Source: CAZTHL01 sp964613585
GTDB lineage: Bacteria; Pseudomonadota; Alphaproteobacteria; DSM-16000; Inquilinaceae
Assembly (NCBI GenBank): GCA_964613585.1
Contig: CAZTHL010000038.1
Span: forward strand, 1-34,766
Direction: 5' to 3'
DNA length: 34,766 nucleotides
In this document: piece by piece, positions 22,497-30,805 of the stretch
Layout of the letters: the number at the start of each line of letters is the position of its first letter
How positions within the stretch are numbered: the first letter of the stretch is position 1
Translations under genes and position numbers: made by a program
The notes under the pieces: model-generated
The model's database searches: none
What the model was told of the DNA's origin: nothing
The model's input: only the letters and a program-made list of their open reading frames with translations

Positions 22497-23051
22497 CACC
22501 TGCTCTGGCTCCGGTGCCCGACGGCTCGAGGCCGGCGTGCGGAATGAGGATTGTGCAGTGCACACACTTAAATCCCGTAAACCTTAGGCAACTGTTGAAA
22601 TGGCGAATTGCGTGTTGAGGGGGCAACCTGCCGCAGCCGGGAGCCTTGGCTTCCCCGCCGCGACGGCGGCAACCGGTTGCACGAGTATGATCGACGGCTT
22701 GGCGTCGAAGGCAATCCTAGTCCCGCATGGCCAGCACGGGTGACGATGTCCAGGGGCCGTCACCGAGGAGCCGCGCTGAATGAAGCCGACGCGAGCGCCG
22801 GGACCCGGCATCGTGCCGGCTGCTCCCGGGGACATCCCCGCCGCCCGCGGCCTCTTCCGCGAACACGCCGACAGCGTCGACGTCCGGGATCGACGGCTTC
22901 GATAAGCGCGTATCGGTTATCCGCCCTTCGCCTGGACCGAGCGGACGGTGACGGGGGCGAGCCGGGTCCGGCTCATGGGTCTGGCCGAGGCGCCTGGTCT
23001 GGAAGCCGCCGACGGCCGCAACACCGGCGGCTTGACGGTCCAGCCGCTCCC
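22497..23051. other. Intergenic, decayed region
   Basis: About 555 bases with no intact gene. It includes a GNAT fragment (listed separately) and an A+T-richer patch at 22556-22620 that may hold the promoter of the leftward hypothetical gene. Other frames look like shadows. Confidence 0.5.
22780..22905 (+). pseudogene. GNAT acetyltransferase N-terminal fragment
   Basis: A 41-codon frame includes IVPAAPGDIPAARGLFREHA (residues 11-30). This closely fits the opening of GNAT acetyltransferases (IRPATPxDIPAVRxLFREYA). It ends in a TAA soon after. In the next frame IDGFDK (about 22888-22906) resembles the following conserved segment, which suggests a frameshift. The acetyl-CoA-binding part is not found downstream, so this is a relic. 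Confidence 0.5.
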
Positions 23052-23411
23052 TCAGGCTGACGCCGCCCGGTAGGCGAGGACGGACAGGCGCAGTTCGGTG
23101 TCCGAGAGGCGCCAGCCATCGAGCGCCACCGTCCGGCCGGCGGCGAAGTCGGCGGCGATAATGCCGCGCAGCGCGGCGGCGTCGGGCGGCGAACCGAATG
23201 TCGCGGCCAGCGCCGGCGGCACGGGCTCATCGCCGGTCATCAGGCCACGCTCCACCGCGAGGCGGCCAAGCGCCGCCAGGGTGGACAGGCCAGCGTCGGG
23301 CCAGGGCGTGGAGGCCAGCAGCGAGGCCGTGGCGACGGTGGGCAGGCCTGCCGTTGTCGGCAGCAGCGCCGCGGCGGCGATCAGGCCGCGGCGGCTGACG
23401 GGGGCGGTCAT
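23052..23411 (-). CDS. Tat-signal small subunit of a GMC dehydrogenase
   Basis: A 119-residue protein with a twin-arginine signal (SRRGLIAAAALL, residues 6-17) and a small helical body ending LSDTELRLSVLAYRAASA. It resembles the small chaperone-like subunits of periplasmic sorbitol, fructose or gluconate dehydrogenases, which carry the signal-less FAD subunit through the Tat pathway. I chose the ATG at 23411 because it overlaps the stop of the FAD-subunit gene (ATGA, 23408-23411). A longer frame extends upstream inside that gene but would put extra residues before the Tat motif. Confidence 0.75.
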   Translation of the reverse strand: MTAPVSRRGLIAAAALLPTTAGLPTVATASLLASTPWPDAGLSTLAALGRLAVERGLMTGDEPVPPALAATFGSPPDAAALRGIIAADFAAGRTVALDGWRLSDTELRLSVLAYRAASA

Positions 23412-25063
23412 CTCAGCGCCTCCAGATGATCGGCCAAGCGAAGCGACAGGGCCACGATGGTCAGCGTCGGGTTCCACAGTCCGCCGGTGGCGAAGGACGA
23501 GCTGCCGGCAATGAACAGGTTCTCCAACTCGTGCACCCGACAGTTCCGGTCGACCACGCCGCGACCCGGATCATCGTGCATGCGCGTCGTGCAGAGATGG
23601 TGATGGCCCGCCGAGACGATCGGTGGATGCTCCATGACCGTGTCGGTGCGGGCTTCCCAGGTTCCAAGGCTGACCGCATCGTCGGGCAGGTTGATATGCA
23701 GGCGCCCAATGCCGGCCGCGCCGAGCTCCTCGGCCAGGATCTCATGGAAGCGCACGGCCGACCGCTTGTCGACCTCCGACCATTGCCAGTCGAGCCGGGC
23801 TCGGCGAAGCCCGTGCCGGTCCACCTCGTCCCCGAGGGTGACCCGGCTGTGCCAGTTGGGGGTCTGCTCGACGATCGCCTTCAGGAAGGCCATGCGATGC
23901 TCGTCAGGGCCGATCCCGCCGATGCCAAAGGTCTGCATCAGGGCCGGCATCAGGCTGTCGGCGTGACGACGCGCCTTGTCGAGATGGTATGCTGCCTCGT
24001 TGCGCACGTCCCATCGAGCAACCCCGCGCGCGAGCGCGATCGCCGCCTCACCGGACCAGCGTATCTCCGAGCGGTAGGTGCGCGGCTTCATGTGGAGAGC
24101 GACGTTGGTCAGCCCCTCTCGGCGCAGGACGTCTGGATCGGGGGTTAGAAAGTACTGCACCGGCACCGGCGCGCCCGGCGCCAGGCCCGGCAGCCGCTCG
24201 CGCGGCACGGCGGCGGCACGGGTCCGTATGTACTGATCGATGTTGGTCGCCGGCGACAGCATCAGCAGACCGCTATGGTCGATCGTCACGTGATCGTTGA
24301 AGAAGCGGCCGACGAGGCCGTTCGAATTGCCGAGCCCCGCCGGATTGTCCGCCACGGCGTTCAGCAGCAGCCTCGGGTTCTCTATGCCGCCGCAGGCCAG
24401 CACGAAATGACCGGCCCGGACCGGCAGGCGCCGCGCGCCCGGTGCCGCCACCTCGACCCGGTCGAGGCGGCCGGCGCCGTCGGTACGCATGTCGATCACC
24501 GGCGCGTTCAGCACCACGGTGACCGTCGGCAGACGCTCGAGCTCGTCGCGATAGGCCGGGCCCAGCAGGGTCGGCGGGCTGAATTGCAGGACGCTGGTGC
24601 CGATCCTCGGGCCCAGGGAGAGCGGCTCGCGCCCGAGCGCCCGCTCCCAGAAATCGACCTCGTAGGTCGGCGGACCCAGCTCCAGCAGCGGATGGGCCGC
24701 CGCGTAGTACGGCTTCAACTCATCAAGGCCGAACGGCCAGCCATGCTCCGGCAGGTGCTCGCGGGACTCGAAGTCGACCGCCGCCAGCTCGCGGCACCAG
24801 CCGGACCATTTGTTGGTCGAGCCACCGAACAGCCGCATCCGTGTCTCGGTGAGGTCGAAATAGGGGCGGCCCACCGTGTCTCCGGCATAGGCGTCCTGCA
24901 CCGCCGGGTCGAAGTCATGGTCCCCGGCCTCCAGCAGCATCACGCGCCGCCCGCGCCGGCCCAGGGTCAGCGCCAGGGGAATCCCGGCGGCGCCGGCGCC
25001 GACAATGCAGATGTCGGTCTCGAGCCGCTCGGGAGTCGCCGCGGTCGCCAGATCGAGCATCAT
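23408..25063 (-). CDS. GMC-family FAD oxidoreductase, large subunit
   Basis: A 551-residue glucose-methanol-choline oxidoreductase. The FAD motif GAGAAG is at 22-27 with the Glu of LLEAG at 44-48. GGSTNKWSGWCRE follows, then HHHLCTTRMHDDPGRG and WNPTLTIVALSLRLADHL near the C-terminus, bearing the active-site His and the Asn that often replaces the second His. It has no signal peptide and is probably exported with the small subunit. It overlaps genes on both sides by four bases, so three proteins are made together. The likely substrate is a sugar, polyol or alcohol; which one is unknown. Mycofactocin-linked MftG is also a GMC protein, but the Tat partner argues against that identity. Confidence 0.85.
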   Translation of the reverse strand: MMLDLATAATPERLETDICIVGAGAAGIPLALTLGRRGRRVMLLEAGDHDFDPAVQDAYAGDTVGRPYFDLTETRMRLFGGSTNKWSGWCRELAAVDFESREHLPEHGWPFGLDELKPYYAAAHPLLELGPPTYEVDFWERALGREPLSLGPRIGTSVLQFSPPTLLGPAYRDELERLPTVTVVLNAPVIDMRTDGAGRLDRVEVAAPGARRLPVRAGHFVLACGGIENPRLLLNAVADNPAGLGNSNGLVGRFFNDHVTIDHSGLLMLSPATNIDQYIRTRAAAVPRERLPGLAPGAPVPVQYFLTPDPDVLRREGLTNVALHMKPRTYRSEIRWSGEAAIALARGVARWDVRNEAAYHLDKARRHADSLMPALMQTFGIGGIGPDEHRMAFLKAIVEQTPNWHSRVTLGDEVDRHGLRRARLDWQWSEVDKRSAVRFHEILAEELGAAGIGRLHINLPDDAVSLGTWEARTDTVMEHPPIVSAGHHHLCTTRMHDDPGRGVVDRNCRVHELENLFIAGSSSFATGGLWNPTLTIVALSLRLADHLEALR

Positions 25064-25776
25064 GACCGGCCCTCCGCGGACTTCAGGCTGAAGGAGACGG
25101 CGCCGTGCGCGGGCTCGCCGTCGAGCTCGAGGCGGCTGACCCGCACAAGCGCCGGCTCTCCCGCCGGCACCAGGTCGGCCAGCATCACGCCGTCGGGCGA
25201 CAGCTCGCCGCCCGCTGGACCGAGCGCCGGCACCAGGCGCAGCTCGGCGTCGAAGATCGGGGCGGCCGGCCCGAGCAGGGCGGAGGTGTAGGCCTCGCCG
25301 TCAACGAACACCTCGATCAGGAGACCGTCCCCGAGGGGCTGCCGGGCGGCCGGATCCATGCTGATCCGAAGGGCGCCGCGGTGAACCGGCGGCAGCGCCA
25401 GGATCGCGCTGCGCTCGACCATCACCGGCCTTGGGTCGCCGCCCTCCTTCAGCATCAGGTCGGGCCGGGCGGCCGGTGCCGATGCGCCGGCCGGCTCGCC
25501 GAACAGGGACAACGCATCGCCATCGGCCGCCAGCGCTGTCGCGACCGACCAGCTGGGCAGCCCGTGGGCCTCGACAACGCGCGGCGCGCTCCACCAATAG
25601 GCGGTCAGAACGACGCCGATAAGCCCGGTCCCGACGCCGGTGAGAACCGCTCCGGCCTGAACAAGACGGCGCAGACGCCTGCCCCCCATCGGCTGTGCGG
25701 CGCTACCGCCGGTTGCGTCCGATCCAAGGCCCTTCGATGATTTGGCACGGACCCATGGAGATCGCAGCATTCCCAT
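25060..25776 (-). CDS. Membrane-anchored periplasmic protein of the GMC operon, unknown family
   Basis: A 238-residue protein with one membrane segment (about residues 38-60, AGAVLTGVGTGLIGVVLTAY within it) preceded by RRLRR, then a periplasmic, beta-rich domain. It has no cysteine at all, so it cannot be the c-type cytochrome subunit that usually completes such dehydrogenases. AAGGA about 8 bases before the ATG at 25776 decided the start. An in-frame ATG at 25842 gives a longer form with poor codon use. It overlaps the FAD-subunit start (ATGA). A role as membrane anchor or accessory protein for the dehydrogenase is inferred from position only. Confidence 0.6.
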   Translation of the reverse strand: MGMLRSPWVRAKSSKGLGSDATGGSAAQPMGGRRLRRLVQAGAVLTGVGTGLIGVVLTAYWWSAPRVVEAHGLPSWSVATALAADGDALSLFGEPAGASAPAARPDLMLKEGGDPRPVMVERSAILALPPVHRGALRISMDPAARQPLGDGLLIEVFVDGEAYTSALLGPAAPIFDAELRLVPALGPAGGELSPDGVMLADLVPAGEPALVRVSRLELDGEPAHGAVSFSLKSAEGRS

Positions 25777-26171
25777 ACCGGCATCCTTGACCAGGGAAAA
25801 CACAAAGGTTAGAGCAACCGAGGCGTGAGGCAAAACGACCAACCAGGCATCACCGTCCCTGGTTCCTGCCTCTGCGGCAAAGGCAAGCGAAAACGTCGGC
25901 AGCGCTTGCTGTCACGGCGCGGCACGCGGGCGCGGGACGACCATTCATCTGTGGAACCATAGCGAGGCAGGGCTGCAAACGGCAAGTGTGTCCGATGGCC
26001 GAGGTCGCTTTACAGTCCTCGGATAACGCGGATAAGGCAGCCGCGACCGACCCTCTCGTCTGATCTTAGTTTTTTTAAACAACTTTCGCATGAGTAGCGA
26101 TCTCGAATTCTTGCTTTCGATGTTGGCATATGCTCCAATGGCTGGAAATAAAATGATCAACAGGAGAAAGT
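25777..26171. other. Divergent intergenic region
   Basis: This 395-base gap lies between the leftward GMC operon and the rightward capA-like gene, so promoters in both directions should lie here. It is A+T-richer at 26060-26160 (for example a T-run at 26070-26076). I see no clear promoter pair. AGGAGA at 26162-26167 is the capA-like ribosome-binding site. Confidence 0.5.
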
Positions 26172-27548
26172 ATGATTAGCCTTTTGCCGTCGACTCCGGC
26201 CGAGGTTCTGGATATTTCCAACCGCGCGCTACGGATCAAGGTGAAGACGGCCTGCATTCTGGCCAAGCTGCTCGGTTATTGGAGGCGGCCATACCAGGGC
26301 GCGGCGACCTCTTTCGAGGAGATGACCCTGACGGATATTTACTATTGGGTCCACAAGGCCAGGAACCCCATCACGACGGTCGAGAAGGGCGAGACGGTTG
26401 ACAGCCTTCTGATGACCGATCCCGGGATCGTCGGCCTGCCCGCAGGCTTCGAAACGCAGGCCCGGGTCACGCTCGGCGCCGGCGGCGATCTGCTGCGCGC
26501 GGAGGGCATCGAGCATTCCCGGGATCTCCTGTTCGAGAATGTCGCCGATCTGCTGTTCGACCAGACGGTCTCCTTCGCCAACTACGAGTCCCCGGTGACC
26601 CATCAGCCGCTGGTCAGGGAGGTTATCGGCGACAGGGGGCCGCCGATCGAGTGTGCCTCGCGGGAGCATTTCGACATCCTGACCCGGCACAAGGACCGGC
26701 GCTTCACCGTCCTCAACACCGCGAACAACCATATACTCGACATGGGCATCGAGGGCGTCGACACCACCCAGCGGGTCCTGTCGGAGGAGGGGATCCTCGA
26801 CGTCGGCACGAACCAGACCCTCGAGGAGCATGGCCGCGGCAGAACCCTGACCCGCGACGGCATCACGCTCGGCTTCGCCGCCACGAGCTTCGGCCTCAAC
26901 GGCCATGTGCCTCCGCCGGGCGAGGAGCACCGGGTCAACGTGTCGGCGCTGCTGTCCAGGCAGTCCGAGCCCGACCTCGACCTGCTGAAGCGGCAGATCG
27001 ACGACTGCAAGGCGAAGGGTTGCGACGTCATCATCGCCTCGCTGCACTGGGGCTACGAGTTCGAGCTGTTTCCGCGTCGGCGGCAGGTGGAGGCCACGCG
27101 CGCCCTGGTCGAGTGGGGCGCCGACGCCGTCCTGGCGCACCACCCCCATGTGATCCAGCCGGTGGAGTACTACCGAACCCGCCGTGATCCGCGTCGGGTG
27201 GCGGTGATCGCCCATTCCCTCGGCAGCCTGACCTGGGGCTTCATCGCGCCGCATATCGTCCTCAGCCTGATCGTGAACCTGACGCTGGCCAAGGGCCGGA
27301 TCGACGGCGAGGAGCGCACCTACATCGAGGCCGCGCGCGCTACCCCGGTGTTTCGCAGCGTGCTGGAGACCGACGGCCGGCTGGTCAGCCGGATCGAGAA
27401 GCTGGCCGATCATCTCGACCGACCGGGCAGCCGCCACTCGCCGGAGTACCTCTCGGCTGTCAAACGCTATGCCGACCTCGTCCTCGGCGACTGGGCCGCC
27501 GTGGCGCCCGGCTCGACCGCCGGCGCACCCTCCCAGGCCGCCCCGTGA
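26172..27548 (+). CDS. CapA-family metallophosphoesterase-like protein
   Basis: A 458-residue protein of the CapA (PGA_cap) family, related to calcineurin-like phosphoesterases. Family motifs are GAGGDLL at 102-108, NYESP at 137-141, NTANNHILDMG at 182-192, LHWGYEFE at 291-298 and AHHPHV at 322-327. These supply the Asp, Asn and His metal ligands. CapA helps make or anchor poly-gamma-glutamate in Bacillus, but most proteobacterial members have unknown roles, and no capB or capC is nearby. There is no evident signal peptide; the first ~95 residues have no feature I recognise. The start is fixed by AGGAGA five bases upstream. Confidence 0.83.
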   Translation: MISLLPSTPAEVLDISNRALRIKVKTACILAKLLGYWRRPYQGAATSFEEMTLTDIYYWVHKARNPITTVEKGETVDSLLMTDPGIVGLPAGFETQARVTLGAGGDLLRAEGIEHSRDLLFENVADLLFDQTVSFANYESPVTHQPLVREVIGDRGPPIECASREHFDILTRHKDRRFTVLNTANNHILDMGIEGVDTTQRVLSEEGILDVGTNQTLEEHGRGRTLTRDGITLGFAATSFGLNGHVPPPGEEHRVNVSALLSRQSEPDLDLLKRQIDDCKAKGCDVIIASLHWGYEFELFPRRRQVEATRALVEWGADAVLAHHPHVIQPVEYYRTRRDPRRVAVIAHSLGSLTWGFIAPHIVLSLIVNLTLAKGRIDGEERTYIEAARATPVFRSVLETDGRLVSRIEKLADHLDRPGSRHSPEYLSAVKRYADLVLGDWAAVAPGSTAGAPSQAAP

Positions 27549-27597
27549 CCCGCGCGGGCGCAGCTGAAGGCGTTTGCGCCAGACGCGGCCCGGCCGC

Positions 27598-27624
27598 CGA
27601 TGTCACGTGAGCCGGAAACGCTCT
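27598..27624 (+). repeat. Copy 2 of the TGAGCCGGAAACGC interspersed element
   Basis: It holds the 14-base word shared with 18726-18739 and ends in GGAAACGCTCT, the reverse complement of AGAGCGTTTCC at 18616-18626. It lies between the convergent capA-like and epimerase-like genes. Confidence 0.5.
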
Positions 27625-27705
27625 GGGCGAGCCGACGAGTGAGCTCGGCGGCTCGGCGGTATCGGGCTCGACGGAGCGGAGCGAGACCCGCCGGTCCTCG
27701 CTGCC

Positions 27706-28680
27706 TCAGCCCGCCTGGCGGCGCATCCGGCTGAACTTGCCGCCCGGTCGGTAGGCCTCAAGGTAGCTGGGCAGGATCGCCTCGGGCGCGGTCGGCGTCA
27801 GGCCGAGGTCGCGGAAGCCCGGATGCTGGCCCGAGACCACATTGTCCTGGCGCAGCATCCTCACCTGGTCGCGGGTGAGCGGCGGCTTCGGCAGCATGCC
27901 CAGCACCGCGCCCTGCGCCATGGCCACGTTCCACGGCACCGGGACCAGGAAAACCCTCTGCTGGGTGACGCTCAGCATCAGCTGCATCAGCTCCTTGAAG
28001 CTGTACACCTTGGGCCCGCCGAGCTCGTAGGTCCGGCCCTTGCTGTCCGGCCGCTCCAGGCTGGCCAGCATGGCGTCGGCCACGTCGCCGACATAGACCG
28101 GCTGGAACCGGGTATGGCCGCCGCCGATCAGCGGCAGCACCGGTGAGATCCGCGCCATGCCGGCGAACAGGTTGAAGAACCCGTCCTCCGGCCCGAACAC
28201 GATGCTCGGCCGGAAGATCGTCGCGTCCGGGAACGCCTCGCGCACCGCGCTCTCTCCGGCCGCCTTGGTGCGGCCGTACTCCGCGTCGGAGGCCGGGTCG
28301 GCGCCGATCGCCGACATGTGGATGAGCCGGTCGATGCCGCATTGCTTCGACAGGTCGGCGATGCGCCGAGGGCCGTGCACATGCAGGTTCTCGAAGCTCG
28401 CCTTCCGGCTGGCCTCGTAGAGGATGCCGACCAGGTTGATGACGTAGTCGGCGCCGTCGATCGCCGTGCGCACGGTGGCGTCGTCGCGGATGTTGGCGAA
28501 CACCGGGACGATCTGACCGATGTCGCCCATCGGCTTCAGGAACAGGGCACGGCTCGGGTCGCGGGTCGGCACGCGGACCCGCCAGCCGCGGCGCGCCAGC
28601 CGCTCGATGACATGGCGGCCGAGGAACCCGGTGCCGCCGAACACGGTGACGATCTTGAAGGTAGGGTCACGAAACGCCAT
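27706..28680 (-). CDS. NDUFA9-like NAD(P)-binding epimerase-family protein
   Basis: A 324-residue atypical short-chain dehydrogenase/epimerase. The nucleotide loop GGTGFLGRHV is at 15-24, followed by NLVGILYE, MSAIGADPASDAEYGRTKAAGE (Tyr-X3-Lys variant) and FRPSIVFGPEDGFFN. It closely resembles alphaproteobacterial relatives of the complex I subunit NDUFA9, which bind NADPH and are linked to complex I assembly or quinone biosynthesis. The start follows CGGAG seven bases upstream. It stands alone on the minus strand, ahead of no close partner. Confidence 0.87.
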   Translation of the reverse strand: MAFRDPTFKIVTVFGGTGFLGRHVIERLARRGWRVRVPTRDPSRALFLKPMGDIGQIVPVFANIRDDATVRTAIDGADYVINLVGILYEASRKASFENLHVHGPRRIADLSKQCGIDRLIHMSAIGADPASDAEYGRTKAAGESAVREAFPDATIFRPSIVFGPEDGFFNLFAGMARISPVLPLIGGGHTRFQPVYVGDVADAMLASLERPDSKGRTYELGGPKVYSFKELMQLMLSVTQQRVFLVPVPWNVAMAQGAVLGMLPKPPLTRDQVRMLRQDNVVSGQHPGFRDLGLTPTAPEAILPSYLEAYRPGGKFSRMRRQAG

Positions 28681-28775
28681 GGGCTTGCTCCGCTCGGCGC
28701 AGCATTCTTCGTTCTGTCAACATTTATATAGGTCGCGCGGGCCTGCCGGCGCGGCGCATTGCCCGCCCGCTGTGC

Positions 28776-29099
28776 CTAGGCGCCCAGCGTCACCGCCGTG
28801 CCGTTGGCGCTGACCATGAGCATCGAGCCGTTCTCGCCGATCACCTCGTAGTCCAGATCGACCCCGACGATGGCATCGGCGCCCAGCTCGCGCGCCTCGG
28901 CCTCCATGTCCTTGAGCGCCTCGGCGCGGGCCTCGCGCAGCGACTTCTCGTAGGCGCCGGAGCGGCCGCCCAGGATATCGCGAATGCCGGCGAACAGGTC
29001 GCGGAACACGTTGGCGCCGAGGATCGCCTCGCCGCTGACGACGCCGAGGTAGCCGGTGATCGGTCGGCCCTCGAGCGACGGGGTGGTGCTGATGATCAT
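28776..29099 (-). CDS. YbjQ/UPF0145 family protein
   Basis: A 107-residue protein that begins MIISTTPSLEGRPITGYLGVVSGE and has the family core GADAIVGVDLDYEVIG. YbjQ proteins form pentameric beta-rich assemblies and are loosely annotated as heavy-metal binding, but their function is not established. AAGGAG ten bases before the ATG supports the start. It lies 30 bases downstream of purH on the same strand and may be co-transcribed with it. Confidence 0.9.
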   Translation of the reverse strand: MIISTTPSLEGRPITGYLGVVSGEAILGANVFRDLFAGIRDILGGRSGAYEKSLREARAEALKDMEAEARELGADAIVGVDLDYEVIGENGSMLMVSANGTAVTLGA

Positions 29100-29129
29100 G
29101 CTGGGCAGGCTCCTTTGCCGGGGTCCGGA

Positions 29130-30710
29130 TCAATGCCGGAAATGGCGCATGCCGGTGAGAACCATGGCCATACCGGCCTGATCCGCGGCGGCGATGACCT
29201 CCTTGTCGCGCACCGAGCCGCCGGGCTGGATCGCCGCCGTGGCGCCGGCCCTGGCGGCCATCTCGAGCCCGTCGGGAAACGGGAAGAAGGCGTCTGAGGC
29301 GACCACCGAGCCTTCGGTCCGGCGCGCGCCCTCGCCCGCCGCCGCGCCGATCTCCCAGGCCTTCTCGGCGCCGATGCGGGCGCTGTCGACCCGGCTCATC
29401 TGCCCGGCGCCGACGCCCACCGTGGCGAGGTCACGTACATAGACGATGGCGTTCGACTTGACGTGCTTGACCACGGTGAAGGCGAACAGCAGGTCCGCCA
29501 GCTCGGCTGCGGTCGGCGCCCGCCGGGTGACCACCTGCAGGGCCACCGGATCGACCTTGCCGATGTCGCGCTCCTGCACCAGGAGGCCGCCGGCGACCGT
29601 GCGCGCGGTCAGCTCCGCCGCCGGATCCGGCATGGCACCGGTGCGCAGGAGGCGAAGGTTGCCCTTGGTGCTCAGGATCTCCCGGGCCTCAGGCTCGACC
29701 TCCGGGGCGATCACCACCTCGAGGAAGAGGCCGGCAAGCGCGTGCGCGGTCGCGCCGTCGAGCGGGCGATTGACCGCCACGATGCCGCCGAAGGCGCTCA
29801 CCGGGTCGGCCGCCAGCGCCCGGGAATAGGCCTCGGCCAGGCTGTCGGCCACGGCCACGCCGCACGGGTTGGCGTGCTTGATGATGGCCACGGCGGGCCG
29901 CTCGAATTCCGAGACCAGGTCGAAGGCGGCGTCGGTGTCGCCGATGTTGTTGTAGCTCAGCTCCTTGCCCTGCAGCTGCTCGGCCGAGGCGACGCCGGGG
30001 CGCGCCGGGGCGGTGCGGTAGAGGGCGCCCGCCTGGTGCGGGTTCTCACCGTAGCGAAGCGGTTGCGCGAGCGTGCCAGCCAGCGTCAGGCTGCGCGGGA
30101 AGCGCTCGCCGACCTGGCGCGCGAACCAGCCGGCGATCGCGGCGTCGTAGGCGGCGGTGCGGGCGAAGGCGGCCGCTGCGAGCCGGCGGCGCAGGCCGGC
30201 GGAGGTGTGCCCGTCGAGCCGCACCAGTTCCTGCGCCACGATCGGATAGTCCGCCGGGTCGGTCAGCACGGTGACGAAGGCGTGGTTCTTGGCGGCCGCC
30301 CGGATCATGGCGACCCCACCGATATCGATGGTATCGATGCAGGCCTCGGTGTCGGCGGCCCTGGCCGCCGCCTGCTCGAACGGGTACAGGCTCGACACCA
30401 GCAGGTCGATGGGTGCGATGCCGTAGTCGGTCATGGCGTCGACGTGGTCATCGCTGTCGCGCCGGGCCAGCAGGCCACCGTGGATGCGCGGGTGCAGCGT
30501 CTTGACCCGGCCGTCCATGATCTCCGGGAAGCCGGTGTGGTCCGACACCTCCTTGACCGGGATGCCGGCCTCGGCGAGCGCGCGGGCGGTGCCGCCGGTC
30601 GACAGGATCTCCACCTCCTGGTCGACCAGCACGCGGGCGAGGTCGATGACGCCGCTCTTGTCGGATACCGAGATCAACGCGCGCCGGACCGGCGCCCGAT
30701 CGTCCTGCAT
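29130..30710 (-). CDS. purH: Bifunctional AICAR formyltransferase/IMP cyclohydrolase PurH
   Basis: A 526-residue enzyme catalysing the last two steps of IMP synthesis in the cytoplasm. The N-terminal ~200 residues are the methylglyoxal-synthase-like IMP cyclohydrolase (RALISVSDKSGV, STGGTARAL, VKTLHPRIHGGLLARR). The rest is the formyltransferase domain with KHANPCGVA and a terminal ALxTGxRHFRH-type end. The length is normal. GGGAGGG six bases before the ATG at 30710 sets the start, eight codons after the longest frame. It follows the heparinase-like gene in the order common in Alphaproteobacteria. Confidence 0.97.
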   Translation of the reverse strand: MQDDRAPVRRALISVSDKSGVIDLARVLVDQEVEILSTGGTARALAEAGIPVKEVSDHTGFPEIMDGRVKTLHPRIHGGLLARRDSDDHVDAMTDYGIAPIDLLVSSLYPFEQAAARAADTEACIDTIDIGGVAMIRAAAKNHAFVTVLTDPADYPIVAQELVRLDGHTSAGLRRRLAAAAFARTAAYDAAIAGWFARQVGERFPRSLTLAGTLAQPLRYGENPHQAGALYRTAPARPGVASAEQLQGKELSYNNIGDTDAAFDLVSEFERPAVAIIKHANPCGVAVADSLAEAYSRALAADPVSAFGGIVAVNRPLDGATAHALAGLFLEVVIAPEVEPEAREILSTKGNLRLLRTGAMPDPAAELTARTVAGGLLVQERDIGKVDPVALQVVTRRAPTAAELADLLFAFTVVKHVKSNAIVYVRDLATVGVGAGQMSRVDSARIGAEKAWEIGAAAGEGARRTEGSVVASDAFFPFPDGLEMAARAGATAAIQPGGSVRDKEVIAAADQAGMAMVLTGMRHFRH

Positions 30711-30805
30711 GGCGGCCCTCCCCTGGCGACCCATTCCTGTTCCGGGACGGCGCCCCTTCTACGCCCCGAGCGCCCGGCCTGTCGAAGGGAATGCCGTGCG
30801 GCGGC

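Noticed and set aside
23408..25063. Calling the GMC oxidoreductase MftG
   Set aside because: MftG is a GMC protein of mycofactocin clusters, but this one is 5 kb away on the other strand, with a Tat-signal small subunit and membrane partner, which fits a periplasmic sugar/alcohol dehydrogenase better.
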